From contig CAKOGP040002080.1 of NCBI GenBank assembly GCA_933822405.4, positions 1-64,000 of the forward strand: a stretch of DNA of 64,000 bases. Reading direction: 5' to 3'. The notes beneath the pieces were generated by a model that made no database searches, was not told the origin of the DNA, and saw nothing but the letters and a program-made list of their open reading frames with translations. Made by a program: the position numbers and the translations under genes. Position 1 is the first letter of the stretch. Each line of letters starts with the position of its first letter. Of the stretch, positions 1-9,575 are shown in pieces. The stretch is from Cylindrotheca closterium (Eukaryota > Bacillariophyta > Bacillariophyceae > Bacillariales > Bacillariaceae).

Positions 1-432
1 TCGAACGAATCGAGTCTATTACTCGATCAGTTCGACCCGCTTCACACCACAACCCACCAGCTACACACCAAGACAAAATACTACGAACACACACACGGAG
101 GACGGCAGTAGGCTATCTTAGATAGATGTATTTAAAAAGAGAAACTTCTGCCACCAAAGGCGCAGGACGGACCAAATACCTCCACTGAAGTCGAGTGAGG
201 GACAGACCATCTTAGGTGACAAAAAAAGAAGCCCGATTGACTTTTCCGACTTCAAGACTGCGCTGAAAGAATGAATCATTTTCAGTTTCCTGCTCAAGCA
301 AACACAAAGGAAACGAGACTGCTCATGCAAGAATCGAATCCGTGACAATCTATTTCATTCCGTAGACGCAAGAGAGCAATACAAAAGCAAATCTGTGATC
401 AAGGCCAAGACACTGTCGAATTTCAAGTAGCT
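1..432. other. upstream region of the copper ATPase gene
   Basis: This is the probable promoter and 5' UTR of the copper ATPase gene. The short reading frame on the minus strand has no recognisable protein features. A short CA-rich tract lies near position 90. I see no RNA gene or clear regulatory element. Confidence 0.5.
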
Positions 433-3400
433 ATGGTGTCCGCTAGTTGTAAGGTGGTTGACTTTGCGGTCGGTGGGATGACTTGCAGCCGTTGTAGCGA
501 TGCTGTGAAAAAGGCCCTCTCTTCGATGCCGGAAGTCAAGACAGTTTCAGTTTCGCTGCGAACAAATATGGCACAAATCGAATTCGTTCCTTCATCTGAA
601 TGTACGGTTGATACGCTGAAGGAGACCATTGAAGACATTGGATACGATGTAAACGATATCATATCACCTCCTTCTGAAAGGGCCGCAAAACAGACCAAGA
701 CGGTTGCGATTGCCGTTGGTGGAATGACGTGCAGCATGTGTAGTAGCGCAGTTCACAAGGCACTAGTTGAAACTCCCGGTGTCAAGTCAGTTAACGTCGC
801 TCTATCAACAAATCTGGCAACTATTGAATATGAGCCTTCATCGGAATGCAATCCTGAAAGTCTATCGGATACCATTGAATGCATTGGCTACGATGTAAAT
901 GATATAATACTTCCAAAAACTGAAAAGGTTAACCCAGTAAAGACTGTCGCAATTGCAGTTGGTGGCATGACTTGCAGTATGTGCAGCAGCGCAGTTCACA
1001 AGGCACTGACAGAATTATCAGGTGTCAAGTCAGTCAACGTTTCACTGTCCACGAATCTGGCAACTATTGAGTACGAGCCGTCATTGGAATGCACCCCTGA
1101 AAGTCTTTCGGATACAATCGAATGCATCGGATATGATGTCAACGACGTCATTTTGCCGCAAATAGAAAATGCTAGGACCAAGACGATTGCGATTGCTGTT
1201 GGTGGCATGACATGCAGCATGTGCAGCAGCGCTGTTCACAAGGCACTGATGGAATTGGTTGGTGTCAAGGAAGTCAATGTTTCTCTATCCACAAACTTGG
1301 CAACCATCACGTTTGAGCCATCACCCGAATGTAACGCAGAGAGTCTTGTAGATACGATTGAATGTATCGGGTATGACGTAAATGACGTCCTAGACGAAAG
1401 TGACGAGGAGCAGGGCATTGGTGACAGCCAAGATAACACCCAACCAAGTATTACGGAAATCGAGGATCGCCTAGACAGAATCACACGCCAGCAAAACTTG
1501 CAACTTGCAGCAAGGAGGCGCAGCTTCCTATTGAGTTGTGTAGGAGCCGTGCCAGTGATGACCATTACAATGATCATTCCGCGCATTGGAGGCCAGCACT
1601 GTCCAATTGAAGAAACTTTGCACCAGGAAGTTAGTATTCTCAATCATAGTTTTGTGTCGGAATCTCTCTTGCTGTGGCTCTTTACAACACCGGTGCAATT
1701 CATCTGTGGATATTCATTTTACAAGACATCATTCTACGGAATTCGAAAAGGGATTTTGGGAATGGATGTCCTCGTTGCACTGGGTACAACATCAGCGTAT
1801 ATCTATGCCGTCATTGCAACGTGGAATGGAGATCCTAGTTACAGATTCTTTGAGACCTCAGCGGTGCTCATCTGTTTCGTCCTGCTTGGAAAATGGATGA
1901 ATGCCATGGCAGTCTGCCGAACAAGTGAAGCTTTGACTCATTTGATGAAACTGCAAGCTAAGACAGCGTTGAAGATCACTCCAACTTCTATGAAAAATGG
2001 AAAGTGGGACCCACTTGTTGATAGTTATGAAGAAGAGACGGTTGTTGTTCAAAATATCAATCCTGGAGACATCGTGAAGGTTCTCAAGGGTGCATCCATT
2101 CCTGCTGATGGTGTATTGATACACGGTGAAATGAGTGTTGACGAGTCAATGATTACTGGAGAGTCGATCCCAGTGCTGAAACTTGAAGGTTCAGAAGTCA
2201 TCGGAGGCACTATATGTGCCGAGGCTGGAAGTGGCGTCGTAAAGTCTATTGACACAGTAGCGGCTGGTTTTGTCCGCGTCACAGGTGTGGGATCCAATAC
2301 TGCCCTAGCTCAGATTGTGAAGATGGTACAGGAAGCGCAATCTCGACAGGTCCCTATCCAAAACCTTGCCGACACGATTGCAGGAGTCTTTGTTCCTTGC
2401 GTCGTCGCAATTTCTTTCCTGACATTTTTGGTTTGGTACATCTGTTGCATCAATGGAGTTGTCCCAGAGTCGTGGTACGCTGGGGAAAGTCCAATGACAT
2501 TTTCTCTACTCTTTGGCATTGCCGCACTCCTCATCAGTTGCCCCTGTGCGCTTGGATTAGCGACGCCGAGTGCGATCATGGTTGGCACTGGGGTTGCAGC
2601 AAGGTGTGGTGTTCTGATGAAGGGCGGCGAAACTCTTGAGATCGCAAGTAAAGTGGATGCTGTCATTTTTGACAAGACAGGAACTTTGACAAAAGGAAAA
2701 CCTGTGGTAACAGACATGATTCGAACAATTGATGATAACGCTTTGGCAAAGATTGCTGGAGTCGAACCTATAAAGATGGACGGAGACGAGTATCTCTTGT
2801 GGCTGTTTGGTTCGGTAGAGCGCAACTCGGAACATCCCCTGGCATCCGCATTTGTGTCCCATGCAGAAGAAAAGCTCGGCTCTTTTCTGGACAGTAAACC
2901 TTTCGTCCAGCCATCAAATTTCGTCGCATTGACTGGTCGAGGAGCAGCAGGAACAGTCAATGGGGTAAAGGTTTCCATTGGAAACCGAGCGTTTGCTCAA
3001 CATGAGAATATGGAAATATCCGAGGAGCTGGAAGAGCTACTGCGTGAGTTGGAAGCAGATGGCAAAACTGCAATTGTTGCCGGATTGAATGGTGAAGTTT
3101 GCTCTGTGGTTGGCGTTGCTGATGAGCTAAAGGAGGAAGCAGAGGCATCGATCCGTACCTTGCACGACATGGGCATTGAAATTTGGATGTTGACTGGCGA
3201 CAGCACAAGAACTGCTGTCGCGATTGCAAAAAGACTAAACCTTCCCTTGAGCCACGTGGTATCCGAAGCACTTCCATCTTCAAAGGTGGAAATGGTTCGA
3301 GAGCTACAATCACAAGGTTACACTGTTGCAATGGTTGGTGATGGAATCAACGACTCGCCGGCTCTTGCGGAAGCTGATGTTGGAATGAGCATTGGTACTG

Positions 3401-3816
3401 GAGCAGAAATTGCAGCTGAAGCGAGTGATATGGTCCTCGTCAGCGGCAAAGTTTCAGATGCATGCGTTGCACTGGATTTGAGCAAGGTCATTTTTCGTCG
3501 GATACAGTGGAACTTTGTATTTTCAATGATTTACAACGTCCTTGGTATTCCTCTCGCTGCTGGGGTCTTCTTTCCCATCTTTCACGCCAGATTACCGCCA
3601 ACTGTTGCTGCTATTGCGATGTCTTTGAGCTCGGTCAGTGTTGTGTGCAATAGCTTGGCACTGCGACTGTACAAGCCGAAGGATGTCTATGCACTCCCCA
3701 GACGGCAGCGTATCTCTGGGGCTGTGGGCCGACTTCGCCGTCGCGGTTACAGTCGGGTCCAACGGGATGAAATTGGTAGCTTCGAAAGCAACGATTCGAA
3801 CCTCGAATTGGTATAA
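433..3816 (+). CDS. P1B-type Cu(+)-transporting ATPase, four HMA domains
   Basis: Single-exon gene for a 1,127-residue copper pump that would use ATP to move Cu(I) across a membrane. Four N-terminal heavy-metal-associated domains (about residues 7-72, 92-157, 173-238, 253-318) each carry a GMTCSxCS metal-binding loop; the first reads CSRC and the other three CSMC. The catalytic core has every expected P1B signature: the TGES actuator loop (about 573), the membrane CPC metal site (about 702), the DKTGT phosphorylation site (about 746), the SEHPL nucleotide-binding motif (about 800) and GDGINDSP (about 969). The last two membrane segments hold YN and the MSLSS...NSLAL region typical of Cu(I) specificity. 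The ATG is the first in frame and gives no obvious plastid presequence, so a Golgi or plasma membrane location is more likely than the thylakoid. That location is inferred. Confidence 0.95.
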   Translation: MVSASCKVVDFAVGGMTCSRCSDAVKKALSSMPEVKTVSVSLRTNMAQIEFVPSSECTVDTLKETIEDIGYDVNDIISPPSERAAKQTKTVAIAVGGMTCSMCSSAVHKALVETPGVKSVNVALSTNLATIEYEPSSECNPESLSDTIECIGYDVNDIILPKTEKVNPVKTVAIAVGGMTCSMCSSAVHKALTELSGVKSVNVSLSTNLATIEYEPSLECTPESLSDTIECIGYDVNDVILPQIENARTKTIAIAVGGMTCSMCSSAVHKALMELVGVKEVNVSLSTNLATITFEPSPECNAESLVDTIECIGYDVNDVLDESDEEQGIGDSQDNTQPSITEIEDRLDRITRQQNLQLAARRRSFLLSCVGAVPVMTITMIIPRIGGQHCPIEETLHQEVSILNHSFVSESLLLWLFTTPVQFICGYSFYKTSFYGIRKGILGMDVLVALGTTSAYIYAVIATWNGDPSYRFFETSAVLICFVLLGKWMNAMAVCRTSEALTHLMKLQAKTALKITPTSMKNGKWDPLVDSYEEETVVVQNINPGDIVKVLKGASIPADGVLIHGEMSVDESMITGESIPVLKLEGSEVIGGTICAEAGSGVVKSIDTVAAGFVRVTGVGSNTALAQIVKMVQEAQSRQVPIQNLADTIAGVFVPCVVAISFLTFLVWYICCINGVVPESWYAGESPMTFSLLFGIAALLISCPCALGLATPSAIMVGTGVAARCGVLMKGGETLEIASKVDAVIFDKTGTLTKGKPVVTDMIRTIDDNALAKIAGVEPIKMDGDEYLLWLFGSVERNSEHPLASAFVSHAEEKLGSFLDSKPFVQPSNFVALTGRGAAGTVNGVKVSIGNRAFAQHENMEISEELEELLRELEADGKTAIVAGLNGEVCSVVGVADELKEEAEASIRTLHDMGIEIWMLTGDSTRTAVAIAKRLNLPLSHVVSEALPSSKVEMVRELQSQGYTVAMVGDGINDSPALAEADVGMSIGTGAEIAAEASDMVLVSGKVSDACVALDLSKVIFRRIQWNFVFSMIYNVLGIPLAAGVFFPIFHARLPPTVAAIAMSLSSVSVVCNSLALRLYKPKDVYALPRRQRISGAVGRLRRRGYSRVQRDEIGSFESNDSNLELV

Positions 3817-4154
3817 AAGGCACTGTAGACATAGTGATTTAATATTGTAAATTGTATCATTGTATATTGTATCATTGTACAAGTATCATCGCAATCAATC
3901 ATTGCATGGAAACTTCAGCACAACAACATCCATCAAATCCCCTTAATTTCACCGATTTGGGGAAGAAACTTCCATGGTCACGATGGTGCGTAGAAATGTA
4001 CCACAAGCTACGAGTTTTAAGAGCATTGCAGGTCTGCGATTGTCATCTTGAACACTTTAGACTACCTACAGCACCTCTCTTCGATTTGAATTCAGCCTAG
4101 AATAACAGACCAGCAACCCTGAAATTGCAAGAATATTTCAATCCGGGAAAAAAA
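3817..4154. other. intergenic region, copper ATPase to TVP23 gene
   Basis: Same-strand spacer holding the 3' UTR of the ATPase and the promoter of the next gene. It starts with an AT-rich stretch in which a short TGTATCATTGTA-like word recurs (about 3852-3882). No gene is supported. Confidence 0.5.
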
Positions 4155-4904
4155 ATGCAGACGAACGATCTTCACTTCACCGTATCAGAAAATGGTGTGG
4201 AGGACCCAAACTACCACGACTCCCCAGCAGCTCCAGGAACACCTGGTGCCAATCAGAATTGGGGCCGTCTATCACAATCATCACATCCATTTGTGATCAT
4301 TTTTCATCTTCTATTCAAGTCCCTGGCCCTGCTTATGTATTTGTTTGGAGGATGGTTCTCAAAATCTAAGAATGGTGGAAATCATGGCGCCAATTTTATT
4401 GTTGTCACCGTCATTTGTATTTTCTTGTTATCGGCTGATTTCTGGACTGTCAAGAATGTGACAGGTCGACTTTTGGTTGGACTTCGTTGGTGGAATAAAG
4501 TGGAGAATGACGAAACAAGGTGGATCTTTGAGAGTGCAAAAGATCGACAAATTAATGCTTTCGACAAGAGTGTATTTTGGACAGTTTTGTATGCTGCCCC
4601 TGTGGTCTGGGGAGTCTTGGCCTTCTTCGCAATCCTCAGACTTCAGTTTTCATGGCTGATAATTTGTGCCACCGCACTTGCGCTGTCGGGGTCCAATGTC
4701 TACGGCTATTACAAGTGTAGTTCAGAACAAAAGGCCAAATTTGAGCAATATATGCAAGATGGCGCCCGAGCTGGAACCATGGCTATGTTTCAAAACGGCG
4801 CCACCACGGTGCAAAACAGTGTGATGGGATTCGTTACACGGACGGCAGCGGGTGGCGGCTCTCAGCAACAAAATCAACAGCCGACATCAGGTACATTCAC
4901 TTAA
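4155..4904 (+). CDS. TVP23/FAM18-family Golgi membrane protein
   Basis: A 249-residue multi-pass membrane protein of the TVP23 (FAM18) family, which acts in the Golgi/endosomal system in vesicle trafficking. Hydrophobic segments span roughly residues 45-65, 78-95, 140-160 and 165-182. Between them lies the conserved block with VKNVTGRLLVGLRWWN and then the acidic WIFES motif, the hallmark of this family. A Gln/Gly-rich tail follows. The frame is open upstream but only through a TTG codon, so the ATG at 4155 is taken as the start. No intron is seen. The next gene, on the opposite strand, converges on it. Confidence 0.88.
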   Translation: MQTNDLHFTVSENGVEDPNYHDSPAAPGTPGANQNWGRLSQSSHPFVIIFHLLFKSLALLMYLFGGWFSKSKNGGNHGANFIVVTVICIFLLSADFWTVKNVTGRLLVGLRWWNKVENDETRWIFESAKDRQINAFDKSVFWTVLYAAPVVWGVLAFFAILRLQFSWLIICATALALSGSNVYGYYKCSSEQKAKFEQYMQDGARAGTMAMFQNGATTVQNSVMGFVTRTAAGGGSQQQNQQPTSGTFT

Positions 4905-5117
4905 TCTTTAGAATTCAATAGCTGCTTTGCGGCTTGAGGAATGGGGCTTTCATTATCATATTACTATCGCTTTTCTAGTCTTTGACCTGGTGTAAGTAGA
5001 AGAAACGAGTTGTACAAACTTCCAAAAGATGTTGATTCTAGCTGACACACGAGTGCAGGCAAGTCTTGAAATGACAATCAATAAAAAACAGTTACTGCAA
5101 TACCTTAATCTGATATC

Positions 5118-5753
5118 TTATACAAGGGCCAGGACTGATGAAACGCCGAGGGCAAACATAGCTGACAGTCCCATTGCAGAGTCACCTTGCGTGGCAACGG
5201 GTTCGTCGTCCTCATCTTCTAGGTACTGGACCGTGAATTTGCTTCCATTGCGAGCATTGATATCACCGATGTCTGATCGAACGTGAACATAGTACCACTC
5301 CTGATCTTCGGCGATAAACCTATAATCCAAAGTATTATTTTGTGCGCAATCGTAAATCAGTCCAGTATTCACCGCTGGGAAACCCTGGCAATTTTGACTG
5401 TTGCAAAGAGTCAAGACACCGTAATCTGTGATCTTGCCATTATTTGTACAAACTTGAACAGTGACCTCTCTTCCAGTACCTGTGATTCGGTACCAAAGAG
5501 ACGCTCGATCACTTCGAGCGCCACATACTCCCTGTGCGTTAAAGTCAAAATTGCCAAAGCTGGTATCTCCATCCGTAGGTTCATTTGCAACCAATGGTTC
5601 AGCATTGACACAACGGTCGTTTGGTGGCGCAACACCTCCTGTGATATGGAAAAACAGGTAAGAGACGAACGACGATTGGGACTGCATGATTCTTCATTCT
5701 GACATACCTTGAGCGGCGATAAAGGGTAGAGCAATAAGCAAGCGATAGATCAT
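5118..5753 (-). CDS. secreted protein with pre-peptidase-like domain, possible GPI anchor
   Basis: Two exons, complement(join(5118..5638,5708..5753)), separated by a 69-nt GTATGT...CACAG intron that follows almost directly after the signal peptide. Exon 1 encodes MIYRLLIALPFIAAQG, a clean signal peptide core. The mature part begins PPNDRCVNAEPL and runs through a roughly 130-residue beta-rich domain with conserved cysteines and a LWYRITGTG block. This resembles the PPxNDxCxxA domains related to bacterial pre-peptidase C-terminal domains that are common in secreted diatom proteins. The C terminus is a stretch of small and hydrophobic residues, as in GPI-anchor signals. Length is 188 residues. 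Function is unknown; cell surface or frustule matrix would be a guess. Confidence 0.75.
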
Positions 5754-6093
5754 TGTTTAGAGGGACTTGCAGTTGAAGAAGTGAATGACTCGGAAGAAGT
5801 TTCTTTTCTTTGCATTTTGAATCCGCCGTTGTATCCGTTGCGTAAAAGGGGGTATTTAGTGCCATACCGGTACAACACCATACCAAAGTCTATCCCCCAG
5901 ATGTTCACAGATGACAACAGATCAAAACTTTGATTTCAGTAGGTTCCACTCGTAGAGATTTCTGTGGGGAGGGATGCTTACGTCATCTTCATCTTGAATC
6001 TGATTTTTCCGTTTTTCTCGCTGTGTTTTGATTCACAAAACACGTTCGACGTCCTTTCACCTGCTGCTTTGACATCCTAACCCAATAACAACC
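5754..6093. other. divergent promoter region, secreted protein / KDPG aldolase
   Basis: Shared upstream region of two divergent genes. It contains an exact TACCGGTA palindrome at 5865-5872 and an ACGTCA (CRE/bZIP-type core) at 5980-5985, about 110 bp before the aldolase ATG. No gene is seen here. Confidence 0.45.
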
Positions 6094-6846
6094 ATGGCCC
6101 TTCGTCTTTCTGCATCTCGGGTTTTTTCCCGCGCCAGCTCTTCTGCCAGAGCAATGTCTTCGGTTTCTGACCGCGTCAAGACCCCTGAAAACTTCGAAGC
6201 CGTCCTTGACAAGTTCGCTGAGATTCGTGCATGTGCCGTATTGCGAACTGCCACTTCCGAGGCCTGCCCCAAGGCTATGCAAGCCGCTATTGATGGAGGA
6301 TTCAAGATCGTTGAATTCACTCTGACTACCCCAGACTGTCTTGCCCACCTTTCTGATTTCCGTGCCAAGTACGACGGCGATGTTATGGTTGGATGCGGAA
6401 CTATCATGAACACTACAGATGCTGAAAACGCCATCGATGCCGGAAGTGAATTCATTATCACTCCTGTCATGCTTCCGGAAGTCATCGAATGGTGTGCTGA
6501 GAGAAACATTGTTTGCGTCCCAGGATGTCAAACACCAACTGAACTTTTCAACGCATACAGACACGGAGCTCCTCTTCAAAAGTTGTTTCCTGGGGTTGCT
6601 GGAGGACCAATGTGGGTCAAGGCCGTCAGCTCTGCTCTTCCTATGCTCAGTATCAACCCCACATCTGGAGTCGACCTTGACAACGCCGGGGAGTTCTTGA
6701 AAAACGGAGCTGCCTCAGTTGGACTTGTCGCCCCTCTCTTTGACCCAACGGCCATTGCCAACGGAGACTTCGATATCATTGCCCAGAACGCTGAGAAGGT
6801 CATGGCCAATGTCAAAGAGGCCGGACCATACCTGCGCAAAAAGTAA
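6094..6846 (+). CDS. eda: KDPG (2-keto-3-deoxy-6-phosphogluconate) aldolase, probably mitochondrial
   Basis: Intronless gene for a 250-residue class I pyruvate aldolase. The family splits KDPG to pyruvate and glyceraldehyde-3-phosphate, the last step of the Entner-Doudoroff pathway. About 25 N-terminal residues rich in Arg, Ser and Ala, with no acidic residue, look like a mitochondrial presequence. The barrel then shows the expected signatures: a catalytic Glu at about 74 in VEFTLTTP, GCGTI, PGCQTPTE, the Schiff-base Lys at about 163 in QKLFPG, and a phosphate loop NPTSGVD. KDPG and KDPGal aldolases cannot be told apart by motif alone, so substrate is inferred. The next gene on the same strand also encodes a candidate pyruvate aldolase with a mitochondrial-type leader. 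Confidence 0.9.
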   Translation: MALRLSASRVFSRASSSARAMSSVSDRVKTPENFEAVLDKFAEIRACAVLRTATSEACPKAMQAAIDGGFKIVEFTLTTPDCLAHLSDFRAKYDGDVMVGCGTIMNTTDAENAIDAGSEFIITPVMLPEVIEWCAERNIVCVPGCQTPTELFNAYRHGAPLQKLFPGVAGGPMWVKAVSSALPMLSINPTSGVDLDNAGEFLKNGAASVGLVAPLFDPTAIANGDFDIIAQNAEKVMANVKEAGPYLRKK

Positions 6847-7215
6847 ACGATGTTGTGGAAGAATGTCATTTCATAACTCAACTGCAAATCTAAAAACTGG
6901 AAACTTAAACTAAACACGACTACTACAGCAAGAAGACAGTAGTATGCTGCCTGCAATGTGCGTTATAGCTTGATTAGCACGCCGTAATATCTTCATAGCT
7001 CTGTTTCTCTACCCTTCACACTACAATTGAATGAAAATCGAAGAAAATGATTATGGTAGTGTCAAACGTCACATCCTTGATGTTTTTCTGATGGGTCTAA
7101 GATTCGATTTTATTCCAAATGAACAAATGATGACGTATGCGTGACATCCGAAAATTCCTCAAAAAATCACCATGGACCAGAAATCTCACAACGACAAAAA
7201 CATCAACTTAGAACC
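6847..7215. other. intergenic region, KDPG aldolase to RraA-like gene
   Basis: Same-strand spacer. A TGACGT core lies at 7131-7136, about 80 bp before the RraA-like ATG. The reading frame runs through the end of this spacer from a GTG at 7141, but the residues before 7216 show no conservation and are treated as 5' UTR. Confidence 0.45.
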
Positions 7216-8144
7216 ATGCTGTCCTCTTCCTTCCGTAAAGTCACCTCAGTCATCAGGCCCATCGCTATGCGGTCTTTCGCCACTGGTCCAGCCACTGGTG
7301 GAGAGATCTCCGACGATCTTCTCGCAAAGCTTGGTGGCTTGTCCACCCAAGCATTGGTTGATGGTCTTTGGGTCATGGGATGGCCATCTGCCCAAATCGA
7401 TGGAGCTCGTGCTCTTGCACCAGGAATGAAGTGTGTTGGCCGTGCTGTTACCTTGAACTTTGTTCCAGCTCGTCCTGATATTGCTCAAGACAAGCCTCCT
7501 GCCGGTGAATCTCCAGAATACGAAGCCTTTGAGAAGTGCGGACCAAATGAAGTTCTTGTCATGTCTTCTGTCGGACCATGGGAGGTACGTGAAACCATTC
7601 ACTTTTCTTCGCTTGCAGCTTCTATAGAATAGTCCTAACGCTTTCGTGGATGATATTGGCAAATTTTCAGAGTGTTGGTGGAGACATCAAGTTCCTTCGA
7701 TTGAAGCAACTCGAAATTGGGGGACTCGTCACTGATGGAAGTGTCAGAGATACCGATGAAATCATCGACTACGGCTTCCCATGCTTCGCATATTCTACCA
7801 CTGCTCGCCAAGGACCAGCTGCCATGCAACCATGGGAGTGCAATGGTGTGATTAATGTTAGTGGAGTCACCGTCCGCCCTGGTGATGCAATCGTGGGAGA
7901 CCAAGACGGTGTTGTGGTTGTTCCAGCAAAGGTTGCCGAGACAGTTTACTCCATTGCCCACGGACGTGAAGTCATTGAGGACATTGTCAAGGAGGAATTG
8001 ACCAAAAACCCTGGTCCCCCAGGAAAGTTCTATCCATTCATGAGCGGAAAGATTAAGGTTGGCTCCCCTCTTGCAGAACTCCTTGCCTCGAAGGGGATCA
8101 CCCCTGAGAACTCGAACCAATTCGAAGGAACTGCCGACTGGTAA
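7216..8144 (+). CDS. RraA-like / HMG aldolase family protein, probably mitochondrial
   Basis: Two exons, join(7216..7584,7671..8144), with an 86-nt GTACGT...TTTCAG intron between complete codons. The 280-residue product starts with about 28 basic, serine-rich residues ending in RSFATG, a typical mitochondrial presequence. The core has the RraA fold signatures, including LVTDGSVRDTDEI, whose Arg149-Asp150 pair corresponds to the catalytic and metal-binding residues of bacterial 4-hydroxy-4-methyl-2-oxoglutarate aldolase, and GVTVRPGDAIVGDQDGVVVV. In this family the enzymes are class II metal-dependent pyruvate aldolases or oxaloacetate decarboxylases, while RraA itself binds RNase E. Retention of R-D favours an enzyme. 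The substrate is unknown. It lies directly downstream of KDPG aldolase. Confidence 0.85.
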
Positions 8145-8282
8145 ACAATTCACTCGATTTCCAAGGAAACTAGATAAAGTACTAGAATGGCATAAATTCA
8201 ATATTGACCTTCTTAGTGGCATATTCCTAAATTCCAATATTTACCTACTTTGGATTGTCCAATAGTAAACGTGTAGTGTTTC

Positions 8283-9417
8283 TTATCCACGTCGCAAGTG
8301 ACTTTTCAAGACTTCCCGCACAATCTCTTTGCCTCGCACTACATCTCCATGAGCAGGAATAAGTGTCTCGATTTCCCATTCGTCGAGTATTATCTTCGAC
8401 ACTTCGCTGTATTTCCTTTCATCATTGATCATGAACTTTTTGTAGAATGGCAGGTACACCTTGTCCCTTCGATTGCAGCGTCGGGAGATCAAACATATTA
8501 GACTCTATAGGTCTGATACAAACAGCTTGGCGTACAACCGTGTATACTCACATTCCAAACTTCCAAAGCTTGCTTCCAAAAGGAATAGATTCCACCGAAG
8601 GTGCTAGTTCCCATTCCTCTCCACCAAGGTGCGAGTTAGGTACTCCATCAGAATTTGGATAGTTCCAAAATACATCGGTAACAATCAATGCCTTCGATGG
8701 TTTGTGATAGAAGATGACTTCATTGAAAAAAGGTTTACCGGTGAATGGGTTGGCTTCGACGTCCAAATGAAGAGCTTGAAGCTCTTCAAGGTCCCAACAA
8801 TTTTCAAGGAAAACTCCATCCTCACCACGAATGCCTGAAGGGATCTCTCCTGCCCATTTGATATCAGGTAGTCGTTCCATCAATCCGGGGCATGCCCACA
8901 TATAAGCATCAGGGTATTCTGAATGCCATTTGGCGGCATATTTCAAGTGCTCATAGTTCGGGGCCATGACATACCGCACTGGGCCAAGCTTTGACAACGT
9001 TTCTTTCAAAGCGTCGTCGATCTCGACTGCGGAATGAACCCATAGATCGCCGTTGCCTAGCTTGACGACAGCCATCTTGCCTCCAACATCGATATTATTC
9101 CAAATGAATTGGCGGTCGGCCGTGTAAATATCAGCCGTAGCTGGTGTCAAAACTGTTCCTAATCGGTTGGACCATCCAGCAGGAGCATATGTCCCTGTTC
9201 GGTCGCCTTTGGCAATTTTCTCATCGAATTGTTTTGCGTTCTCAAGGAGCGTCAATCGAGAAGCATCATCAGTTGGACTGGAGGGATTTTTGGAGACCCA
9301 AAGTTTGTTGAGTAACGGGTGCGATGCCTTCGGGCACTTTATTTCAGGTGAAAAGGATGTTACCAGCAAAGCTGTTGAAAGCAGCCAGAAGATTTGCTTC
9401 ATCATGTTGATTGACAT
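8283..9417 (-). CDS. DUF4336 (metallo-beta-lactamase-like) protein with signal peptide
   Basis: Two exons, complement(join(8283..8466,8552..9417)), with an 85-nt GTGAGT...GAAG intron that splits a Met codon and restores the conserved run WKFGMDKVYLPFY. The 349-residue product matches the DUF4336 family of plant, algal and cyanobacterial proteins. Visible landmarks are WVHSAVEID, a His at YEHLKYA, EVIFYHKPSKALIVTD and LIPAHGDVV, consistent with a degenerate metallo-hydrolase fold. A hydrophobic leader of about 15 residues is followed by VTSFSPE, which could be a plastid ASAFAP-type site. An ATG 39 bp upstream (9456) is also in frame; the shorter start puts the hydrophobic core closer to the N terminus. 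Function of the family is not established. Confidence 0.78.
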
Positions 9418-9575
9418 CTTTATTTTTGGTTGTGACGTTTGTATGTTCTTGAGCATGTAACAAGATCAGTCACGAGTCACGAGTATGTAAAATACTAGCT
9501 AGCTAGAGTACCGGTACTGTAGGTAAGAACCAGAACTGGAATATCTAAGGTAACTAGAGAAACTACTACGATACT

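Noticed and set aside
118..348. 76-codon reading frame on the minus strand at the window start
   Set aside because: No domain, signal or composition signature, and it overlaps the expected promoter of the copper ATPase gene.
2310..2978. 222-codon reading frame on the minus strand inside the copper ATPase
   Set aside because: It lies antisense to the most conserved ATPase motifs and shows no protein-like pattern; it is a codon-bias shadow.
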